Positions 59,100-64,000 of a stretch of 64,000 nt of DNA are shown piece by piece. A program made the position numbers and the translations under genes. Under the pieces are notes generated by a model. The model was not told where the DNA came from. It did no database searches and was given only the letters and a program-made list of their open reading frames with translations. Source of the stretch: Abelmoschus esculentus (taxonomy: Eukaryota; Streptophyta; Magnoliopsida; Malvales; Malvaceae); contig JAUCBN010000055.1 in NCBI GenBank assembly GCA_035048815.1, forward strand, positions 2,983,501 through 3,047,500. Reading direction: 5' to 3'. Within the stretch, counting starts at the first letter, position 1. The number at the start of each line of letters is the position of its first letter.

Positions 59100-60416
59100 T
59101 CAATCCTGGGCAAATAATTGTAAAACAATGGGACACCCAAGAGCAATCAATCCCTTTGCCTTATTCAACAAGTTAACCCCCTCTATTTTGTCTTCTACTC
59201 TTTCGGGCCATTTCAGTAGTTTGATATAGGTTTCAATATCATGAACATAAATAGGGTTTTGGACACTGAAGTAATCTAGGGGTAGTTCAACTCCGACATG
59301 AACATAATATGAACAACTCCAAGGGAACTCATATGTTCCTCCCAAACCACCAAGTTTTTCATTCAAGAAAACCCCCGGAAGCTTCGTGATTGGGTCATTC
59401 ACATTCAGTATTCTCAACACTTTGATGCCAAGTTCCTCGCATCTTTGCTTGAATCCCATGTTCCCAACCCTTGGACTCCCAAAGGAGAAGACAGTGATTA
59501 GTATTCTGTCATGGGTGTCTGAATTATTAGTTCTGTTCAACCCAAGCTCAGATATGTCATATGCTAAAAGAAGAGCTAAAGCACTCCCCATACTATGACC
59601 AGCTAAAGTTATACTCAAGTCCTCACCTTTGTACTTGTGTAGTAACCTGGAAACCTCGGAGAGAAGCTGTTGTCTGCAACTATGGGACCCCAACTTGCTA
59701 TCAGCTCCATCAGATGTGTATAAGCTCAGAAACCCCGACATGACTTTCACTTCGGGCCTCGGGTTATGAGGGTCTAGGCGTGCCGGCGTGAGTGAGCTCA
59801 TGATCAGATTGGCAAACCATTCGTGGTTTGTGACCGTGCCTCGAAACGTTATGAGCAAATCTCTTCTCCCGAGCCTTTCCACAGCTTCATCCGATGAGAC
59901 AGCCACATATCCAATCCATCTCCCGACACAAGCCTCGTTTTGGATTGGGATGTTCACATCTGGTGTAGCGTAAATATATTTGGTTACTTGGTAACCTGAA
60001 TTTTCCAACCCGACTTCCTTCAAAAGACTCTTTTTACCATACTTGCAATTCCAGTACCTTTTCGAGTTCGGATCGAGATCAAAGGCCTTGTAACAAGCGA
60101 AGGCGAAATCTCCATATCGGATGATCTCGTCTCGAAGATGTGCATCCAAGGGTTCCAGTAGGTTTTCCCAGTCGTTTGAACCCTGAAGTTCTCTCCAGAA
60201 ATGACCAGTGTATGGTGTTTTTGATGCTGTACTCGTCGCGAAAGATACAGGTTTTAGCACTGAGGAGTTGTTAGCAATAACCGATTGTCTTGAGGACGAA
60301 AACCCAGTATTTCTAGGCAAATAGCCATGCCCAAATGAATGTGATTGAAGCTGCTTGTCCCCATGAAAAGTTGCATGGATTAGGTTTAAGCTTGGCATAA
60401 ACACATTGGACGACAT
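59100..60416 (-). CDS. Plastid-type class 3 lipase, phospholipase A1-I alpha group
   Basis: A single exon of 438 residues. Residues 1-60 are Ser/Asn-rich with few acids, as in a plastid transit peptide. The lipase_3 domain spans about 185-345: oxyanion strand LLITFRGT (187-194) and nucleophile elbow GHSMG with S275. The likely triad partners are D341 (NVNDPITKLPG) and H373 (YVHVGVEL). The block GRWIGYVAVSSDEAVERLGR is typical of the DAD1/DONGLE/PLA1-I family, whose members release fatty acids from the sn-1 position of phosphatidylcholine or galactolipids, some feeding jasmonate synthesis. By memory the closest relative is Arabidopsis PLA1-I alpha2, which lies near the importin gene SAD2 on chromosome 2. 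The coding sequence looks intact. Confidence 0.93.
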   Translation of the reverse strand: MSSNVFMPSLNLIHATFHGDKQLQSHSFGHGYLPRNTGFSSSRQSVIANNSSVLKPVSFATSTASKTPYTGHFWRELQGSNDWENLLEPLDAHLRDEIIRYGDFAFACYKAFDLDPNSKRYWNCKYGKKSLLKEVGLENSGYQVTKYIYATPDVNIPIQNEACVGRWIGYVAVSSDEAVERLGRRDLLITFRGTVTNHEWFANLIMSSLTPARLDPHNPRPEVKVMSGFLSLYTSDGADSKLGSHSCRQQLLSEVSRLLHKYKGEDLSITLAGHSMGSALALLLAYDISELGLNRTNNSDTHDRILITVFSFGSPRVGNMGFKQRCEELGIKVLRILNVNDPITKLPGVFLNEKLGGLGGTYEFPWSCSYYVHVGVELPLDYFSVQNPIYVHDIETYIKLLKWPERVEDKIEGVNLLNKAKGLIALGCPIVLQLFAQD

Positions 60417-60491
60417 TTTCAGTTGAGGGAGTAAAAGAGAGATTAAGAGACTCTAGATTTGTCTGAAAGGAGGAAAGATAGGAAGGAATCC

Positions 60492-60500
60492 AATATATAC
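60492..60500 (-). promoter_or_regulatory. TATA box of the lipase gene
   Basis: On the minus strand GTATATATTGG lies about 78 bases upstream of the ATG at 60416, leaving room for a 40-50-base leader. Confidence 0.6.
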
Positions 60501-60529
60501 AAAGCAAGGGTAGGTGAAGACTGCGACTA

Positions 60530-61393
60530 GCGTAAATAGTCTGCTCTTTTATTTTGTTTTTATTAATATTTATTTTTAAAAATTGGTTTAGATTAAAGGT
60601 TTAAGAATTAAAGATTAAAATTAGTGGTTGTACTTGTGGTTAAGGTTCAGAAAATTAAGAGTAAAATATATTTTTAGGATGCATGTTTTAAAATTTAGTA
60701 CATGAAAATTAGAATTAAGGTTTAAATTTTAATTTTAAACATCTTTTCAAAATGAGGTACAGAAAAAAAAAATATCAGAATTCAAGGAATATGAAAAGAT
60801 ATGAAATGGAAGGGAAATTATTTTTATTATTAACGGATTAATTCAAATTTGAATATACTTATCATGTATATTTTTTATCAATTATTAAAATTTCAAAAAA
60901 TTAATTTCAATTTATAATCCAAATTAATGTTTATTATTTAATTTTATTTTCATACTTTTTAATCTACCAACCCTTATATACTATCCTTAGCCAAATAGAA
61001 AAGCCTAAAAAGGAAAATATAATCATGTAAGGAAAAAAATAAATATTTTTTTAAAATAATATGTCTTTATTTGAGCATAATAAAAAAATGTTAAAGTTTT
61101 TATTCGTGTTTTTGAAGATTCAAGTTATCTTTTGGACCCCATTATTTTTCTTAAATATCTAATTAAATTTATGTCTTAAAACATTTAATATAAATTCACC
61201 CACACAAGCCATTATCCCTTTACTTTGTTTCTTGGAAATAAACTCTATTTCCTAATTAGAAGACAACTCACTAAACATGTATATATTATATATTTGTTAA
61301 AAAAGTGTTTTAAGATTTTTTTTTTAATTTTGATTCAATTTTAAATTAAATAATAGTTATATAATTATTAATATAAAAATTAATTTTAATACC
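60530..61393. other. AT-rich spacer upstream of the lipase gene
   Basis: No gene or element ends recognised. Confidence 0.4.
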
Positions 61394-61401
61394 CTTTCTA
61401 A

Positions 61402-61942
61402 TAGGGGTGTGCATTCGGTTAATTCGGTTGGTGGGCGAACCGAATTAACTAAAACTGAATTAACCTAAATTTTTAAAATCTTAACCGTTAACCGAACCGA
61501 ATTACCCTTTAATCGAATTAACCGAACCGAAATTATTTAAGTTAATTATTCGAATTAACCGAAATTTATTATAAATTTTGGTTAAATTACATATAGGTTA
61601 CCAAATTATACTAAAATAATTTGTAGTCACTAAACTTTTATTTTATACTAATTTAATACAAAATTTAGTGACCATCTTATAATATAAAAAAATTTAATGA
61701 ATATTTTATAATTTTTTAAAAAAATGACTAAAAATAAATATATATAATATATACAATATTTAATATATAATAATTTTTGTTAATTCGGTTAATTAACTGA
61801 TTTCGAACCAAATTAACCGATAACCGAATTTTTAAAAAAATTAATCGTTAACCGAATTTTCCAAAAATTAATCGACCGAATTAACCAAAATAATTTTAGT
61901 TCGATCGATTAATTCGATTAAAACCAAATAATGCACACCCTA
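61402..61942. mobile_element. hAT-type MITE (TAGGGGTGTGCAT ends)
   Basis: It begins TAGGGGTGTGCATTCGG and ends ATGCACACCCTA as inverted repeats, and is filled with AACCGAATTAACC-type words on both sides of the centre. The 8-bp flanks CTTTCTAA (61394-61401) and CTTTCCAA (61943-61950) differ at one base. 541 bp, non-coding. Confidence 0.85.
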
Positions 61943-61950
61943 CTTTCCAA

Positions 61951-64000
61951 CACCATGAAAATGCTTACTAATTTGCTTTCACTTAAATTGCAAAAACAAG
62001 TGGAAGTATAAATAAAGATATATTATATTTTATATTAAAATTTAAATCTAAACAAGATAATATAATATAAATATTTTTAGTTATTAGGTCTTAGTAAATT
62101 TCATAATAACTTTTTTATTAAATGTCAAAATTCTACCCTTGAATTGCTTTTATATAATAATTTGTTTGATTACTGTGAATAATTTTTCATTACTTCAGCT
62201 TTTAGGTAAGTGAGGACATAAACATGTCAACCGTTGATTCAATGGCTGTGCATGAAAAGGAGAAATCAAATTAGGTTTCTTACTCTAAAAATTAGGGTTT
62301 AGATTTAAGATTCAACTTTTAATAAACTAATATGTATATTAGATTTTAATTAATTTTTAAATTATACGTGTTTTTAGTACATTCGTGTTAAGATCACTTC
62401 GGTGATCAGTGTGACATTCGTCGTTCGAGTTTATTTCGTTTAGACAAAATAATGAGTGTTACAATAAATGTTTCGTTGAATATACATTTTTTATTATCGA
62501 GTATAGAATATATGTTTCTAAGACCGTGTGATATCAAATCTTACTCAAAGTATGTGTTTGTGTGGTTTGTATGTAAATCTTAATATATGATAAATTTATC
62601 TTTGCTTGACAAATCATGCTTTTAGGCGATTACTAGTAACATCATTTATTAATATAATTTGTCATTTTATTAATACTAGTTAGATGCTTATGTTTATCAT
62701 TTGTATGAAGAATGATAGAGTAGACGTGTACCACTGAATTTTATAATTTTGATGTTCATAATCATTTTTATATTATAGTTTCATAGATTGATCGTGATCT
62801 CGAAAAGTACAATAAAAGATTTTAGGAAACATATTACAAAATTTGTCATATTATATTATATACTATGTACTTATATAAAAATATTAGCCTCTTGTATTTT
62901 TCAGACAGATTATCTAGTCGATAATGATATTATCCCTCATGTATCAATATGATTTTTTTTTGGTATCGATATGCACAGTGTATCGATATAGGTTATCTTG
63001 TATTGATACTCTTTTGCATGACTTGCGGGGATAAGTTAAACACCATAGCAATATCCTTCTCTCAGTTTATATTGATAAAACAATGTTAGTTACACTTAGA
63101 AAACTAGGGTACCATTATGGGCCCTCCGTATCGATATCGAAGCCTAAAAATGATTTTTTAAACATAAAAAATCGCTCTCAAAACTCATAAATCACAACCA
63201 TTAACCCCATTACTTGAGCCTACATCTTATAAAAGTATTTATAATGGTTTACTATCATTATATAAGTTATTAACATAAAATTCGATATTTACCATTAAAA
63301 AGGGTCTCAAGCTCATAACACCAAACAACAATCAATAACATTAAAACTAGCAAACAACATAATCCATAGGATGTGCACGAAATAAAGGAATTAGTAGTGT
63401 ACTAACCTTACTTTAATTACTCGAAAAAAATCCAATCAATCTCCTCAAGTTTTTTTTTGTTTTCAAATTCTTTAGAAAAAATTTTAACTTCTTTCACCAC
63501 ATAAAAAAGTTGTAAAACGAATTATAACTTACAAGAGATCAAAAATTAAAATAACTTACTCTTAAGGATGAGAAAAAAACGAGATTAAAACTAACATTGA
63601 TCTATTTATCTCACACCCCTCACAAAAATCCATATTTTTCTTCTACCATCATTCTTATCTTACATCAAAGATCTATGGATGAAAATCTAATCCTCTTAAT
63701 ATACACTCCAAAAATACCACTTGAAAGTGCAAAGATTCAACATTTACCTTGGGTTTTAGACTAAGATAAAGAAGAGAGATGGAGTGAAAAAAAAAGACAA
63801 GAATAAGGTATACTTCTTTCTCTTTTTTTTTTTTCAACAAATAAATGGTAATTAGTCAACCCCTTTTGAAAAAGGTAGGAATTTACTTTATTACCCCTCT
63901 ATCCTTTTCTCACATCATCTACAAACCCAACACCACAATGAGCTCACTAGAGGGTACTTGAGCCTCCAACAAGCCCAACATCGTGGTCAACATGCAGGGC
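61951..64000. other. Intergenic, nothing recognised
   Basis: AT-rich. GTATCGATA words occur around 62965-63000 and 63130, as in many degraded plant retroelements, but there are no ORFs, LTR ends or RNA genes I can support. From 63900 to the end the sequence is less AT-rich but remains unassigned. Confidence 0.4.

Overview
The window is nuclear DNA of a flowering plant. Its genes have GT-AG introns, plant-only families are present (a CRINKLY4-type receptor kinase, an MCTP/FTIP-type C2 protein, a strigolactone-pathway SMXL fragment), and the AT-rich spacers are full of small transposons. The proteins read as those of a core eudicot. The repeat style made me think of Malvales (cotton-like), but that is a guess.

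Genes, left to right. (1) 4453-8491 (+): an 11-exon, 274-residue plant homologue of SPRING1/C12orf49 with an added Cys-rich tail. (2) 10738-11425 (-): a 206-residue RRM protein resembling AIPP1/EDM3, with a probable intron in its 5' leader. (3) 14172-16907 (-): an intronless ACR4/CRINKLY4 receptor kinase that is full length except for one in-frame TGA just after the transmembrane helix. (4) 19667-21850 (+): a decayed MCTP/FTIP pseudogene. (5) 24037-38307 (-): a 22-exon importin-beta-like gene (SAD2/importin-7/8 type). It carries a copia retrotransposon in intron 7 and a Pack-MULE with a captured SMXL fragment in intron 5. One splice donor looks broken. (6) 40649-48758 (-): a 12-exon prolyl 4-hydroxylase of the P4H1 type. 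(7) 59100-60416 (-): an intronless plastid-type class 3 lipase (phospholipase A1-I alpha type).

Repeats. 49100-55830 holds two arrays of one ~185-bp satellite-like family in opposite orientations around a 2.2-kb core. The second array is broken up by three related Mutator-like MITEs with 9-bp target duplications, two of them nested. The inner nested element carries a head-to-head block of degenerate telomere-type repeat. Other elements include two hAT-type MITEs with 8-bp target duplications, a tRNA-derived SINE with its target duplication, and a tandem array built from the body of that SINE.

The genes do not form one pathway. Shared themes are cell-surface and secretory biology (ACR4, P4H1, SPRING1 homologue), nuclear import (SAD2 type), RNA/chromatin regulation (AIPP1 type) and plastid lipid metabolism (PLA1). 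The most notable observations are the nonsense codon in ACR4, the Pack-MULE carrying the repressor-end fragment of an SMXL gene inside an importin intron, the damaged importin splice donor, the inverted satellite arrays, and the plant SPRING1 homologue.
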